From Ampelocalamus luodianensis (taxonomy: Eukaryota; Streptophyta; Magnoliopsida; Poales; Poaceae): a stretch of DNA of 64,000 nt. The position numbers and the translations under genes were made by a program. This document shows, piece by piece, positions 46,557 through 58,139 of the stretch. The notes under the pieces are model-generated. The model was given only the letters and a program-made list of their open reading frames with translations. It did no database searches and had not been told where the DNA came from. Every line of letters starts with the position of its first letter. Position 1 is the stretch's first letter. The stretch spans positions 62,001 to 126,000 of the forward strand of contig JAYEVH010000359.1 of assembly GCA_036346255.1 (NCBI GenBank), read 5' to 3'.

Positions 46557-47174
46557 AGCAACAACTCACAAACAAGAAGCGAGGTTATATCAGGTTAGTA
46601 AAACAAAGCTCTCGCTACTCGCTCGCAACTCAACATCACGAAAACAAGACAAACTTACCGTTCCAAAGTGAATCGAGGGCGGCAAAGCAGCTGATTGTGA
46701 CGACGACCTTAACCCGGTAATGTAGGAGCGTAACCAAGAGCAAGGGAGTACACAAGCGGGTGTAGGTGGAGCTTGGACGGGTATGTGTATATCCTATGCA
46801 ATCTGATATTCAAGGTATTGTAAAGCTAAGTAATGATCCAAGCTAGAGTATTTTGCCTATGTCTTGATCCAAGCTGGTTTAGCGAAGTGTATGAGCAGCA
46901 CGCATAAAGATAAATGAGACTTAATGCAAACAAAGGATGGGCTAGCGAGCGAGAAAAGAGATGAAACTAGCTCGTTTTGCACCAAATCTGAGGATAGACG
47001 CTAGCCAATTGCAAAGGAATATACTAGGGCACAATATTGCTCAATCAAAATTGAAAAACACAAGCTAAAAGATGACCAGTCTTTGCAATTTTTGGTTTAT
47101 TATGCGATAGGAAAGAAAGCGAATCTAACTACGGGTAAAGAAGTTCTCACCGAGTAAACCTAGAATCGATACCA
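46557..47174 (-). other. Element H leader and primer-binding site
   Basis: The PBS on the minus strand is TGGTATCGATTCTAGG (47159-47174), identical to that of C. The leader segment at 46980-47045 (minus 'gagcaatattgtgccctag', 'ggctagcgtct') matches the leader of C. Confidence 0.75.
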
Positions 47175-47176
47175 CA

Positions 47177-48194
47177 TGATACGGGAGGCCCGATCTTCTC
47201 GGTGAGAAACCGTGGATAGTTGATGCAAAGTAGAGCGATGTCGCTAGCTGAACACTCGCGCCAATGCACGAACCCTCAACTCTTGAATCGCCCACAACAC
47301 ACCGGGTAGTTGTTAGTCGCGAGACCATGAGCAGCGAGCGCCAAGTCCCGATTCCCAATGGAGCAGCGGCTTGACCTTGAATTGGATCGCCTAGTCCTCT
47401 CTCAAAGTCCTCGCATGAACTCTGGGGTCGAAAGAACAAGCAATAGCTATGTTTCAATCTTATGAATAAACTGGTCTAATGGATACAAGGGAGGGGCAAG
47501 GGTATTTAAGGCACCCTCCACGACTCATGCACGGCCTAGGGCCGGCCACACATGCCGAATCAAACTCTAACTCGGCTCAGACCTAAAAACACATAAAAAG
47601 GAAAACCTAACTTAAGTCCGTCACATTGTTTCGGCCATAGCGGCACGACCGTAAGTCTTCTGAAGCTGGGGCCAAAACCATTGTGTGGGCCTTGGAATAA
47701 GCTTTCAAACAAGTCCAAGAACACCCCAATCGGACTCCGTATGCAAAAGTTATGGCCTTTTATTACAGCCCTGTTGGGCTGTCCCGAACCGAATCAATTG
47801 AATTCTGAGTTGATTCGAGATGAATTTCAGTTGCACTTGTGGAAGATCCAAATTGGGCTTGAATTCTTGGGCTTTTCTCCCTTGGTTGACCCACGTGAGC
47901 TTCTCCTCCATTGCTTTGACTCCGGCCTCCCTCTTGGTTCCAAAGGCTTCACAATGTTCAAACTGAGAATGCACAAAACATTTGCATGAGGTAATACCCA
48001 ATTCTCATCAATGACAATAGAAGATTCATTAAGAAACAAAAGCACTGTTGATTTAGAAGTTTAGCTCTTGCTCGTCGGTGGACCAATATGCATACATGCT
48101 TGAATTATTTGTAGCGTCACGTATGGCGTCCACCTCAGTATGTGTATGACCACCAATAGGGAAAGATGTATAAGTGTTAGGGATGCCCTCATCA
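47177..48194 (-). repeat. Element H 5' LTR
   Basis: Minus-strand TGATGAGGGCATCCC..CCCGTATCA, 1018 bp. It differs from the 3' LTR mostly by single bases and small indels. Confidence 0.9.
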
Positions 48195-48199
48195 ATGAG

Positions 48200-48262
48200 G
48201 CTACTTGGGAATGTGAAGATCATTTGCGAAGTGAATATCCAGATCTTTTTCCTTCTACTTGA
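48200..48262 (+). pseudogene. Element E chromodomain end (right part)
   Basis: The frame of the E integrase resumes directly after the H target duplication with 'ATWECEDHLRSEYPDLFPST' and a TGA at 48260. It belongs with the part ending at 40878, and these last codons are intact. Confidence 0.92.
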
Positions 48263-48506
48263 AGTGTTTTCGAACCATGGAAGGAAAGGTTAAACAAAGC
48301 AATGGAAAGATGAATGTAATAACCATTCCTTGTAACCTTGTAGGATATCCTAGCACTTACCTTCCTTATAACCTTCTTAAGATATGTTAGCACTATCTTT
48401 GAAGGAAATCAAGACAACGGATGCTATGTCTTCTTGTAGAACCTTCCTATCCATCTTCCAACCTACCTAGATCTCGGGGTCGAGATCTTTTGTAAGGGGC
48501 GAGGTT
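48263..48506 (+). other. Element E 3' untranslated region and polypurine tract
   Basis: About 240 bp of noncoding sequence ending in the PPT taaggggcgagg (about 48492-48504), just before the 3' LTR. Confidence 0.8.
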
Positions 48507-50016
48507 TGTCACATCCTCAAGTTAATAAAGAGTATTATTATGCATCTCATCAGCATGCATCATTATTTTCCAGCATTTACTTTATATATTACACTTGAAA
48601 AATCTCAAACAAAGAATAAACTTACACTTCAAATTTGAATTCCAACTAAAAACAACAACAAAAACTTGTAAACATCCTCTAGAACTAATTTATTAAAATA
48701 CTAGATTAATTATCATGAATTAATATAATTTTTTCCAAATTTTTGGGATTGGTTTCAACCCTCAGAAAATTCAAACACAATTTAATAGCCTACACAAAGT
48801 TGAATTTATATTATATGAAATATATCTTGAACAGTAGGGTTTAAGAATTTTAATGGGCACTAGACCTTCCCAAGAACCACCTTGATTTATTTCATGATTT
48901 TAGGAATTGTCTTCCTATTTTAAGGCCTCGGTCAAAGTATATAAGATAAATTAATTCCCAGTCAAACCCTAGATCCAAACCAGTTGGCACTGTTCTTTTG
49001 ACTCGAGTCAGACCCGAGCAACTCGGCTAAACCAAGCCAACAAAAACGTACTAACCTAGACCACTCTCGCGCCCGCGCCACTTTGTGCCGCTGACATCCC
49101 GGGCCCACCTGTAAGACCTGTCTTCTTCCTCTCGTTGGCACTCGCACAGGCATTGCGAGCCACGCAGCCGCGCTTGTTTGCTCCGCGCCGTTGGCGAGCC
49201 GTCAGCTCCGTGAGCCACCGTCGCATGCAGCCACTCCTGGAGCTTCACCTAGTGACGCCGCCTCCATTGCCGTCATCGCCCGGGCATAATACCCCCTCTA
49301 TGCCCTTCGTCTCTGCTTACTTCTCCTCTGTTGACTGAGGAAGGGGAAGCTCTTGTGAGTTCATCTCTTGGGTAAGCTTCCATCTAGTGGTTCCTCCCTG
49401 CTTTGTGATCCATCCCGTTTCCATTTTAGCTAAATTCTGCTTGTGTCTTTGCTTGTAGCTCTCGGACCTCACCACTGTGCTCTCGGCGGCTCCAGTGCGC
49501 GCACTGAGCGACACCCTCTTTTGGGATTCTTGCTCATTCTTGTGCGTGAGGACGTGTCTATGAGCATAAGTAAGAATTCCCCTCAACCAATTCTGTTATT
49601 GCTTGGTAGGGGCTCGCAAATTTGGATCTTGCCCTTTTGTCGGCCGAAAGCCCTTTTCATCGTCCTTTGTCAAATCGGGTAAGTCATTTACCAATTCCCT
49701 GTATTGATACCATCTCCATCACTTCTTGTAGCCTTCCCACCTTTTCTTGTTGGGTTGCTTGCACAGATTGTCTCCTCCGCGTTGATCCGTTCCGCTGCCA
49801 TCGTCTTCTCGGTCTTGCGCCTGACTCGACCACCTCCAAGCTTCTCCGAGCACCCTCCTAACTCAGGTAGCACTCTAATAGTCCCTAGGAGCTTGGGCAC
49901 ATGCTTAAGAGGACAATGCGGAGCTTTATTGTGTTTTGCATTTTTGCCGTAGTTGTAGCGCCGCCCCTCTCCTGCTAGCCGCCGGTGCGGGCTATATTAA
50001 CTAACGTCACCACCAC
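48507..50016 (+). repeat. Element E 3' LTR, first 1.5 kb
   Basis: Starts TGTCACATCCTC and runs parallel to 30761-32280 of the 5' LTR, with many scattered differences and several indels. At 50016 it is broken by the LTR of F. The remaining ~2.8 kb is not found in the window. Confidence 0.9.
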
Positions 50017-52190
50017 TGTAATACCCCAAATGTATTCGAGAGAGAAGAAATAAATTAGAGACAATGACCAATTAGAAAAGTGTTTTAACAGGAGATTAGA
50101 GGGGGATTTACGCATAATTTCGACAACTTGGGCTATAGGCTTCCAGCCCACAGTATTTAGGCCCATGAGGGGCTGGCTACCAATAAAAAGAGGAAGGAAA
50201 CCCTAGAAGTGGTATTGTAGTATGGCGTGCTACAGTACCCACCACCGCTACAGTACTGTGAACATTAGCCACCCCAATTGGAGGAAGAAGGCGATCACCC
50301 GGGAGATCGATTGGTCAAGAAGAAGGAGATCGCTGGAGGTGCCCGGCTGTTGGAGGAGGAAGAAGGTGAGGGGAACAGGACCATATTTGGGGGGATTGTA
50401 CTCTGGTGGGTGCTCATCGTGCCCGGCAATCGGTTCTTCAAGGGTAACCTCGTTTTCCCCTTGTTTAGATGTTTTAGCACCTAATTGTTCTATGTCGGTA
50501 ATTCTGTCGCCTAAGGGCAGATCATGTTAGAGGGACATTTTGATATAGTTAAGTGCGGATTCAGTCTCCGACGTCTCCTAGGAAGTTGTATAGGACGTCA
50601 ATAGCTTTCAATGAAGTGCTAGAACGTAATTTTTGGACCTTTGTAGCAAAAGTTATGAATTTAATGGTGCGGCTGTTCTGCAACCCTGTCAGTTTCTGGA
50701 CAGGTGTTAGTAATCTAACCTTTGCGATCAGTTAAAGAGAGAATTAGAGGATCTCAGTATAACGAAAGTTGTACATAATTGTCGTAGCTTTCAGGGAAAC
50801 ACAAGAACGCGAAATTTGGATGAACTAGCTGAAAGTTATGATAGTTTTAGTGCTCTGTCCAGAAAGTCTGACGTGAAATCGATGTTTTGTTAATCAGCTT
50901 AAAAGTGATTTTAGATGGCCGAATCAGGGAGGCTCACCAACTAGGTTTAGTTGGGAAATTTGATTACCTTTCAATGAAGTCCAATAACACCTAATTTGGA
51001 CCACTATACGGAAAGATATGAATTTTAGAACTTGACTGTTCACAGAGGGCAGTTCAGTACTTAGGAAAGTAGGGTCGGGATCGCGTTGCAATCTGCTACT
51101 TGATGTGTTCGCTTATATAATTCATGTTTTTCGTTGTTGTGGTCTTAGTTTATATTCTTAATGTATTAGGTGGGGGATTGGTACCGGAGGCAGCACCGTC
51201 TTCACGTCCTCCATTCTCACGCTGTTAAGGTAAGTGCATTGTTTGATTCGTGGTTGTGATTGATTGGTCATGTTTGTGTGCTTTTTCGATATGTGATAGC
51301 ATAGTGATATTGTTGGCATGATGTTGGTTTAAGATTGGTGGATGCTCCAAATATGTTTATGCTCTATTGTCGTATGATGTTATCGTCTTGTGGTAATTTG
51401 ATGATGATTAAATGATGAGCATGTGCATATTGAGATCATGTTGAGGCTTAGTCACGTGGTGACCAAGTATGTTTACCTTGAGATCCCGTCATGAATGTGG
51501 CGGGCCGAGATCCCCACACTCGTGGAGTGTGGGCTTGAGATCCCCATTACTTACGGAGTAATGGGCAATTGGTCCCCTGTGCTTGCGAGCACAGAGCATG
51601 GGTATCTTGGCGACGGTTGCATACTTTGCATTTACGGTAAAATGCAAAAAGAGATAAAGAAAGGATCCTTGAGCATTGCATTTGCATGTGAGATGTTCTA
51701 TTGTTGCATTTCTAGCTTTGGATACTGATGTTATAATTGTTAATATGTACTTGCTGAGTCTATGGGCTCCTCTTGCTTTTATTGTTGTTTTAGGTACTCG
51801 ATCCAGAACGACATGCATGGGAAATAGATTGATAGTCACACACTCACATCATGAATCAAATAAAGATGAATAAACTTCAGACTGTGTTTCCTATTACTGG
51901 GCGAGTTGCTCAAAGATTTATTATGCTTTATCTCATGAAGGGGTTAAGTGTAATAATGATGAGTAGTGGAACTTTATACTTCTCTAGTTATGTTAGACAC
52001 TTAGCATGATTTGATTATCTATTGAGGATTAGAGTTGATGGCTTGATTATTTGTGATTTCCTTATGCATTTGGAATCCCCGTGTAATTGATTTCTGAGGA
52101 GGTTCTGTAGAAATTTATTAAAATTGCCTTGGTTAGAGTTATTTAAGGTTAGTTGGTAGCATTCCGGGCTCATGTTGGGTGAGGTGTTAC
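50017..52190 (+). repeat. Element F LTR (5' LTR)
   Basis: TGTAATACCCC..GAGGTGTTAC, about 2.17 kb, plus strand, followed by a PBS, so it is a 5' LTR. TATA-like aataaaaag at about 50190. It contains a hairpin array at 51451-51648 and the downstream motif 'ttgctgagtctatgggctcc', the counterpart of 'gaactcacccttgct' in K. Inserted in the E 3' LTR after accac. Confidence 0.85.
51451..51648. repeat. Hairpin array in F LTR
   Basis: Six consecutive inverted repeats in 198 bp: GTCAC/GTGAC (51451-51463); CCCGTCA 51485-51491 with TGGCGGG 51498-51504 (one T.G pair); CCCACACTC 51513-51521 with GAGTGTGGG 51525-51533 (perfect 9 bp); CCCATTACT 51543-51551 with AGTAATGGG 51557-51565 (perfect 9 bp); CTGTGCT 51577-51583 with AGCACAG 51588-51594 (perfect 7 bp); TTTGCATTT 51625-51633 with AAATGCAAA 51640-51648 (perfect 9 bp). 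Several loops carry ACGG, GTG or TGCG. Three of the hairpins are preceded by 'gagatcc'. Confidence 0.9.
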
Positions 52191-52205
52191 TGATTAGTAT
52201 CGAGC
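52191..52205 (+). other. Element F primer-binding site (diverged)
   Basis: tgattagtatcgagc follows the LTR end. It is a diverged TTGGTATCAGAGC. The next bases 'gggtgtaggtccgtgg' resemble the start of the K leader ('aactttaggtccg'). Confidence 0.6.
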
Positions 52206-52340
52206 GGGTGTAGGTCCGTGGTTAATAAAACATTAATTTTGACACACTAAGCCTGATGGGTGGGATTGGGTTATTGCATTGCATTTACGTTTCGCATGTT
52301 GTATTGATAATTCCTGTTATGATATACATACATACATACA

Positions 52341-52376
<36 letters not shown>

Positions 52377-52849
52377 TTATAATGCTATAGTTAATATGTG
52401 TGGGGATAACCCATGTTGAGAGGTTGAGGTCGAGGTTGTATTTACATCTTTGTACTAGGTTAAACCAGCATTCGTTGTATAGCAATAGTGAAGTGCCCAC
52501 ATTGGATATCGTAGTTGAGCTTTAATAGTAAGTATATTTAGAAGAGTTGTTCTCTTATTTGAAATTTGAATTTGGTCAACTCTTGTCTAGTTGGGGTTGA
52601 TGAGCTTCTCTTGGGTTATTAGTTTATTACGGTTGATGGGTTGCTTTGAAAAGGATTGATTTGTTTCCATTGGTTTAATTTTGTCCTGTAAAGCAATCAT
52701 TGTTTTCCCAATCGTTGAGTTATTTTTGTGCGGCTGGTGAACTTGGTTGATTGTCAAGTTTGACCTTTATAATGGAGTTTTGTCTTTCTCATTGGAAAAC
52801 CTTGACCCATTTATTCGCTTGATGTTTTTTTTTAGCTAATGATAGTTTC
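52206..52849 (+). other. Element F leader, microsatellite and junction zone
   Basis: Leader sequence similar to J up to about 52300, a (CATA)n tract at 52323-52378, then about 470 bp of T/G-rich sequence without a gene. A t-tract 'gtttttttttag' at 52825-52837 precedes CACTA coding sequence. Somewhere here F, the rest of the E LTR and part of the CACTA gene have been deleted. Confidence 0.5.
52323..52378. repeat. (CATA)n microsatellite
   Basis: About 11 units of cata/taca followed by tatatatatt. Confidence 0.95.
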
Positions 52850-54960
52850 CTTTTGCAAGTCCTTGGAGGGATGGATTCCCAGATGACTCTGACACGTATA
52901 GGAGTAGGAAGAGATCCAAGGTCGAGCATGAGGACCGATTGTATAGGTGATTAATGCGAGGCTTACTGCAAAATTTCAAGGACAGATAACAAGATTGCAG
53001 GATCAAATGAATCAACTCCTCAACCAGTCGCAAGCCGCCCCTATTATTTTGGGAGCCAGTCCTCCTCAACATCGGAGTAGCTTTGCGTGCACACAAAAAT
53101 CTGAACATGGCGACGTCAATTACCTATTGTGATATCAAGGTAATGTACATCTCAGAATCTTGCAAAGATAGACCTATAGGACACCTTAGCTAATTGTGTA
53201 TCGTTTTGTAGGAGTTGACACCCTGCAAGCTCCAAGTGAGGCTGGTTGGGTTCATTTATATTAAGGCTGGGCGGGGGATGGCGTATTCATGCCAGGAAGG
53301 GACTGTGCAGCACGGTGCCCAGGTTGCGCAAGGTTACACCAAGGTATTGGTGGACATGGTACATGACAATTTCATGGTCGTCCGTCCCGTTGGAGATTCG
53401 CCCGAAGGAAAATATCAGAACACTAGGGGATGCCATATACACTTTTATGCAATGGCCCAAGAAGGACATCTCCCTAGACCCTGCAGTGTCACGATATCGA
53501 AACAACGATTCCTCTCCAATAGGACCTTCGATGACTCCACCTCAACCTCCACTTCAAAAGGCCGCCTCATCGGTTCCCGTAGAGAAGACACCGAAGGAGC
53601 AAGAAAAGCGTATCGTCGTATCGGTTTCCAAGTCGTCTCACAGGAAGATGTCTAGCGGGCCAGTCTTTAAGGCCAAATTGAAATCGAAGAACATTAAGAC
53701 ACCTCCTAAGCCCGAAAAATACTCCCTCGGAAGTCCGTTGGCCCCCGACACAGTATTAGCCCACGGTGGAATAGGTTGTTTGTCTTTACATGTTTGGTAC
53801 ATGCGGAAGACCAAAGAGAAGGGGTGCGATACTGGAATCATTGTAAGATACACGAAGGAGCATTTCTTCGATGAGCCGGACCACTTCATCGTGGGCTTCG
53901 ATGACTTATTTGACCTATTCAACCTCAATGCCATTGACGCCTCGCTTTTATGATGCTAGACACTGTAAGTGTGTACAATCAAGTTCTACATTCACTTAAT
54001 ACCGATAAATGTCACAAGTCATTGCTTATGTATAGATACATGATGAAAAATGCCAGACGATGGTGAGAACTGGTGGGTTTGCTCAGCCCAAACTTGGTCT
54101 CTGAGCAATGCATCACCCAAGACGCATCCTACGTAGTGAAATACATAACGACGGGATTGCTTGCTCAGGGTGACAAGGACTACATACTGGTGCCCTACAA
54201 CTTTCATTTGTACTTTATACACAGCACGAACTTAGGTTTAATGACTATAGCGACATACATGAGTAGGTTCTACAGGATCCTTTTAGTCATTGTACCAAAG
54301 GGGAACAAGGTAATATACCTTGATTCCCTACTCAACAAAAACTATGACTTTACCCTTGTGCAAGTAATCCTCAACAAGTATGCTCAATTCCTCCATACAT
54401 AACTCTATTGTAGTCTTCCTTTGTTTGAAATGGCTGAGGATAACTTTTTGGAATCACATAGGTTGTTCAGCGCCTATGTTGCGGAGGGAGGGACACACAA
54501 GGAATCGAGTGCCACACTGCAACACAGGACATGATTTTCAGTACACACTACAACACAATAATCCTATATCACACTTCGTAATAATGCCTCTCGAACTGAC
54601 TATACCTATATATATAATTCTATTTTTGCAATGCCACCAACAAAAACAATATCACCTATGTGCATTCTACGTTTGTCATCATATGCAGCAAATCATTAGT
54701 GCTAAGACGAAGAATCTAGAGGTTTGTCAATCTCGCAATAATTATTTTTTAATTATAAATTTAAATATATATGCTTACGACTTTTCTCCTGCTAGCGACA
54801 GGGCTTGAACATAGATTTAGATGAATTCGTTATGAGCGAGATCTCAAAGGTTCGAGGGGTGCTCTGCGGCTTCATCAAGATGGAGATCGTTAACGCTAGT
54901 GGAGAGTTTCACTCCATCGACAACGCTCAACGACCTTCAAACAATTGATTCAATTGTAAT
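52850..54960 (+). pseudogene. CACTA second-gene C-terminal part with Ulp1-like domain, decayed
   Basis: Plus-strand continuation of the gene whose N-terminal exon is at 30279-30760. It opens with 'WRDGFPDDSDTYRSRKRSK', then a Gln-rich coiled segment ('FQGQITRLQDQMNQLLNQSQ'), then 'GDAIYTFMQWPKKDISLDP' (53420-53480). A basic linker leads to the C-terminal domain 'LSLHVWYMRKTKEKG', 'DHFIVGFDDLFDLFNLNAID' (53780-53940) and, after a break that may be an intron, 'KDYILVPYNFHLYFIHST' and 'VIYLDSLL' (54073-54402). The His and Asp regions of a Ulp1-type cysteine protease fold are suggested, but no catalytic Cys motif survives. The tail ends near 54948. Frameshifts throughout. Confidence 0.75.
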
Positions 54961-55164
54961 TCACTTTGAGTAGTTGTAATTCAATTGTAACTCTAGCGAC
55001 AATACTTAAACATTTCTTTTGTAATTGATTTTGAGTTGTAAATGATCACTTTGAGTTGTCAACAATTGATTCATCTATGATCTATCTGTTTTCTACTTGC
55101 TTGTTTTCAGAGGGCATGGCTATAAATTCCTGAGGCTAGTTGAAAATAAAAAAATAGTTAGGTA
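54961..55164 (+). other. CACTA-2 3' untranslated region
   Basis: AT-rich, with 'aattgattc' and 'ttgagttgt' repetitions. No gene seen. Confidence 0.5.
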
Positions 55165-55562
55165 TAACAAATTATCACATACGGTTTTATAATATAAACC
55201 ATCTTTGAAGGGCTACTATTACAGATGGTTTCCACCAACAACTATCTGTGATATGTCGGATATCACAGACGGTTCTATTTACTAACCGTCTGTAATATAT
55301 CTTCAAACATAGATGGTTTGTAAATACAACCATCTGTGATATGCTACATATCACAGACGATTGTTGGTAAAAAACTGTCTATGATAGTAGGCTTTCACAG
55401 ACGATTTTAACAAAAAATTGTATGTGATGTGACTTATCACAGACGGCTCACAAACCGTTTGTGATAACCGGCTGTTATCACAGACATATAAATTTAGACA
55501 GTTCAAAAACCGTCTGTGATGACGGTTCTGAACCGTCCGTGATAACCCTTTGTGTAGTAGTG
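55165..55562. repeat. CACTA-2 right terminus: subterminal repeats and TIR
   Basis: About ten copies of 'tatcacagacggtt' in both orientations, ending in the terminal repeat whose minus-strand reading is CACTACTACACAAAGGG (55546-55562). This is an intact CACTA end, followed by tat as a possible three-base target copy. It contrasts with the eroded ends of CACTA-1. Confidence 0.93.
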
Positions 55563-56199
55563 TATGTTACCTATAGTACTTAGTGTTGGCTGCAATGTTA
55601 CGAGCTAGCTATTGAGTAAATTTGGTTGCATGTTTGAGCTTTGCCTTCAATAATATGTTATGACCAAGTATTATTCTCAACTTTATTTCCCAGTTGTTCG
55701 CGCCTACTAAAGTGATTGTCTTAATGAGAGTGGAGTAGAATATTAATCATGTGTACAGCCTACAGGGTAATACGCTTAAAATGTTACGAATCATTCAAAG
55801 AAGCATAATGTATACTTGTGATATATTCTTGTATCAACATCCTCACTCGGGTAGGAAAGATATTTGTCCTATATTCTTGACATCGCATTTGGCTGGCCAT
55901 GTTGCATTAAACCTTTTGTTACTTAGGTGTCTTATTTGCATAGCTCAGTAGTTTCACTGTGTCCTACTCGCCTTGCAGAAATGAAGAAGCTTGAGGTTCA
56001 TTCTATTACCGTGAGGTGATTGTGAATGTTGGGAATAAGAGCAGACACCTGTACTTTATGCCGCTTGCAACATACTTTTTGCCTACTTTTGATCTATAGG
56101 ATCGTCGATCATAATCAGAGGGGATGAATGATTGTAATCCACAGCAGAAGATTTTTCCTCAAATTTACTGTTGTCTGATTGTGTAACCTTCTAACACGG
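55563..56199. other. Unassigned sequence right of CACTA-2
   Basis: About 640 bp without recognisable coding or repeat structure. An open frame at 55751-55951 is short and unfamiliar. It may be the old insertion context of the CACTA element. Confidence 0.3.
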
Positions 56200-57347
56200 C
56201 GATAACGCAAAAACAAAAAAGGCAACAAACAGTTTGTGGAACTGCAGCGCTGTGCATGCACTGTAGCAAACAGTTCTGTACTATAGCATTGCGCATGTAC
56301 TGTAGCAAACAGTGTGATGCACTGTTCCTACAGCACGAGATACTGTAGCAGATTAAAAATCGAAGATGATGCTTTTAGCAGTTGACGCTGCAATCAAACA
56401 AGGATGTATATGTGCGTATATAGTAATCCTCAAACCTTATCTCATGATTACCAACAGAAGCAATAGTACCAAGGATCATACAACTTGCTTCCTGACAACA
56501 GCAATCAATGAGAAGAATAGTAGCAATAAATGCTAACTTGGCCTTGGATTGAATCAACGCAGCAAAGCACCGAACACGCCACCGCGCTCGTCGCCCTCGG
56601 CACATGGGTGTCACGCTCGCCGCGTAGCGTTGTCCTTGCATTAGATACGACGACGCAAATGCAGAACACTACTGTGGATGGATGTATGGCTCGATGTAAA
56701 ATCAACCAACTAGCAGCAGCGATTCTTGGATTCACCCAATGCAAAAAGTAATCTGCATGACTCAACAGCACAAGCACACGTCCTAACAAAAGCGTCGGCC
56801 ACCACCTAAAACCAAAAACCACGTTTCTTCTGAATAACAACCCTAACAGCCCCCAACATGCAGCCGCCGTGAGCACTACTTATACACGTCTACAGCCAAC
56901 AACCCTAATGCCTTCTAGCGTACAGCCCACTAAAGTCCCTAGGCCCAATACGTGGGCTTTTACACCAAATTACAAATCCAATTTTGGAGACTCCAAAATT
57001 GTCACATGTCGTAGCCTCCGGACTGCACCCCCGTAGCTCCAATACGCATCATCCATCTTTGATCTCCACGCGCTCCAACTCGAGCCTGACCGTCGCCTCC
57101 AGCATCCTCGACCTTCTGGACCATGACTTCGCACCAAGTCGTCTCCCGGTAATCGTCGTAGACCACGATCGCCTCCGAGTTACCCTGGACATGCAAAGAC
57201 CAAAACAATATCTTTTTCCGGCACAAGTTCTTCCCAACTTGACCGACATAAGTTCACACACGCCACACACCTCAAATAACATCAGTACCCAACATTGTCA
57301 ATTATTTATCAACTAAAATATCATAGACCTGGCCACATGGTCTAACA
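56200..57347 (-). repeat. Element N 3' LTR (Ty1/copia)
   Basis: Minus-strand LTR starting TGTTAGACCATGTGG at 57347, right after the PPT tcaagggtgagat (57348-57360). The far end is uncertain (about 56200). The 56230-56350 part has four 'ctgtagca(aacagt)' repeats. Start and PPT are typical of a copia element. Confidence 0.6.
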
Positions 57348-57360
57348 ATCTCACCCTTGA

Positions 57361-58139
57361 TGAATACATTAACAACACCTCAAGATAGCCTGATGAATTA
57401 GCTTCAAATAGATATAAGTGACGAACTAAAGCCAGAAAAGCATTTTAAGCCACAAATATATGTATGGCATGCTTGAAGCATACATCTTTTCATTTGAGCA
57501 TTCTTTCTATAGAGATACATATATATGTATGGCATGCTTGAAGCATACATCTTTATCATTGTTTTTTTTATAACATACCAAATTGAGTTAGCACAAAAAG
57601 ATTGCAATAAGAAACAAACGAGCCTCAACCAAGATTTAAAATAAGACTCACAATCAAGCTAATCCTTTTCGTTGAACATCGCAAAGTAATATATAACTAT
57701 AATCAATATAGTCAAAGTATTCCGCCATGTCATGCTTTAGTTCAAATGTAGCAAAGTAATTATAACCAGACATGATCAAAGCTACACAGTATATGAGTAA
57801 ATATGATAATGAGAGCTCTACAACTCATTTGATTTCAATGGCTTGGACTTGTTGAATTGTTTGACAAGTATAATAAACAAAGCTTCTGAAATGCTAAACC
57901 ACAAGCTCCCCCTCAGAATAAGCCCATTTGATGGCACACCCCCAACTCACTCTGCAAATAAGATCCAGGAATCCAGTACTGAGATACACGACAAAAAGGA
58001 ATTGCGACAAAACTAGAACCAAAACCACGTGCGTGTGCGCGATCAGAACATGAATTATGAGAATTAAATCCCAAACCAGTACGTGAAGCAGATTAAAGCC
58101 ATCATGAAAGTCCTCTAAAAACCTAGCTTTCACATTAGT
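57361..58139 (-). other. Element N interior downstream of gag
   Basis: About 780 bp with no RT, integrase or RNase H, showing that the pol region has been deleted. Contains a duplicated 34-bp piece (57458-57491 and 57531-57554 region, 'atgtatggcatgcttgaagc'), which itself holds the inverted repeat ATGCTT/AAGCAT. A minus-strand frame at 57894-58133 is hydrophobic but overlaps degenerate sequence. Confidence 0.5.

Larger units (their letters stand above)
40879..48194 (-). mobile_element. Element H: complete Ty3/gypsy retrotransposon (autonomous type)
   Basis: 7.3-kb minus-strand element: 5' LTR 47177-48194, PBS 47159-47174, leader, gag, pol, PPT and 3' LTR 40879-41899. It is flanked by perfect five-base duplications ATGAG (40874-40878 and 48195-48199). 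It sits in the chromodomain codons of E, and removing it with one ATGAG restores that frame. Genes are decayed. Same family as B, and the likely type of helper for C. Confidence 0.93.

Noticed and set aside
52285..52500. Minus-strand ORF with a Tyr/Met/Cys/Val repeat
   Set aside because: Translation of the (CATA)n microsatellite.
53246..53953. 235-codon plus-strand frame considered as an intact host gene
   Set aside because: Its first third is out of frame with the CACTA gene and only the later two thirds match. It is a frameshifted piece of the CACTA second gene.
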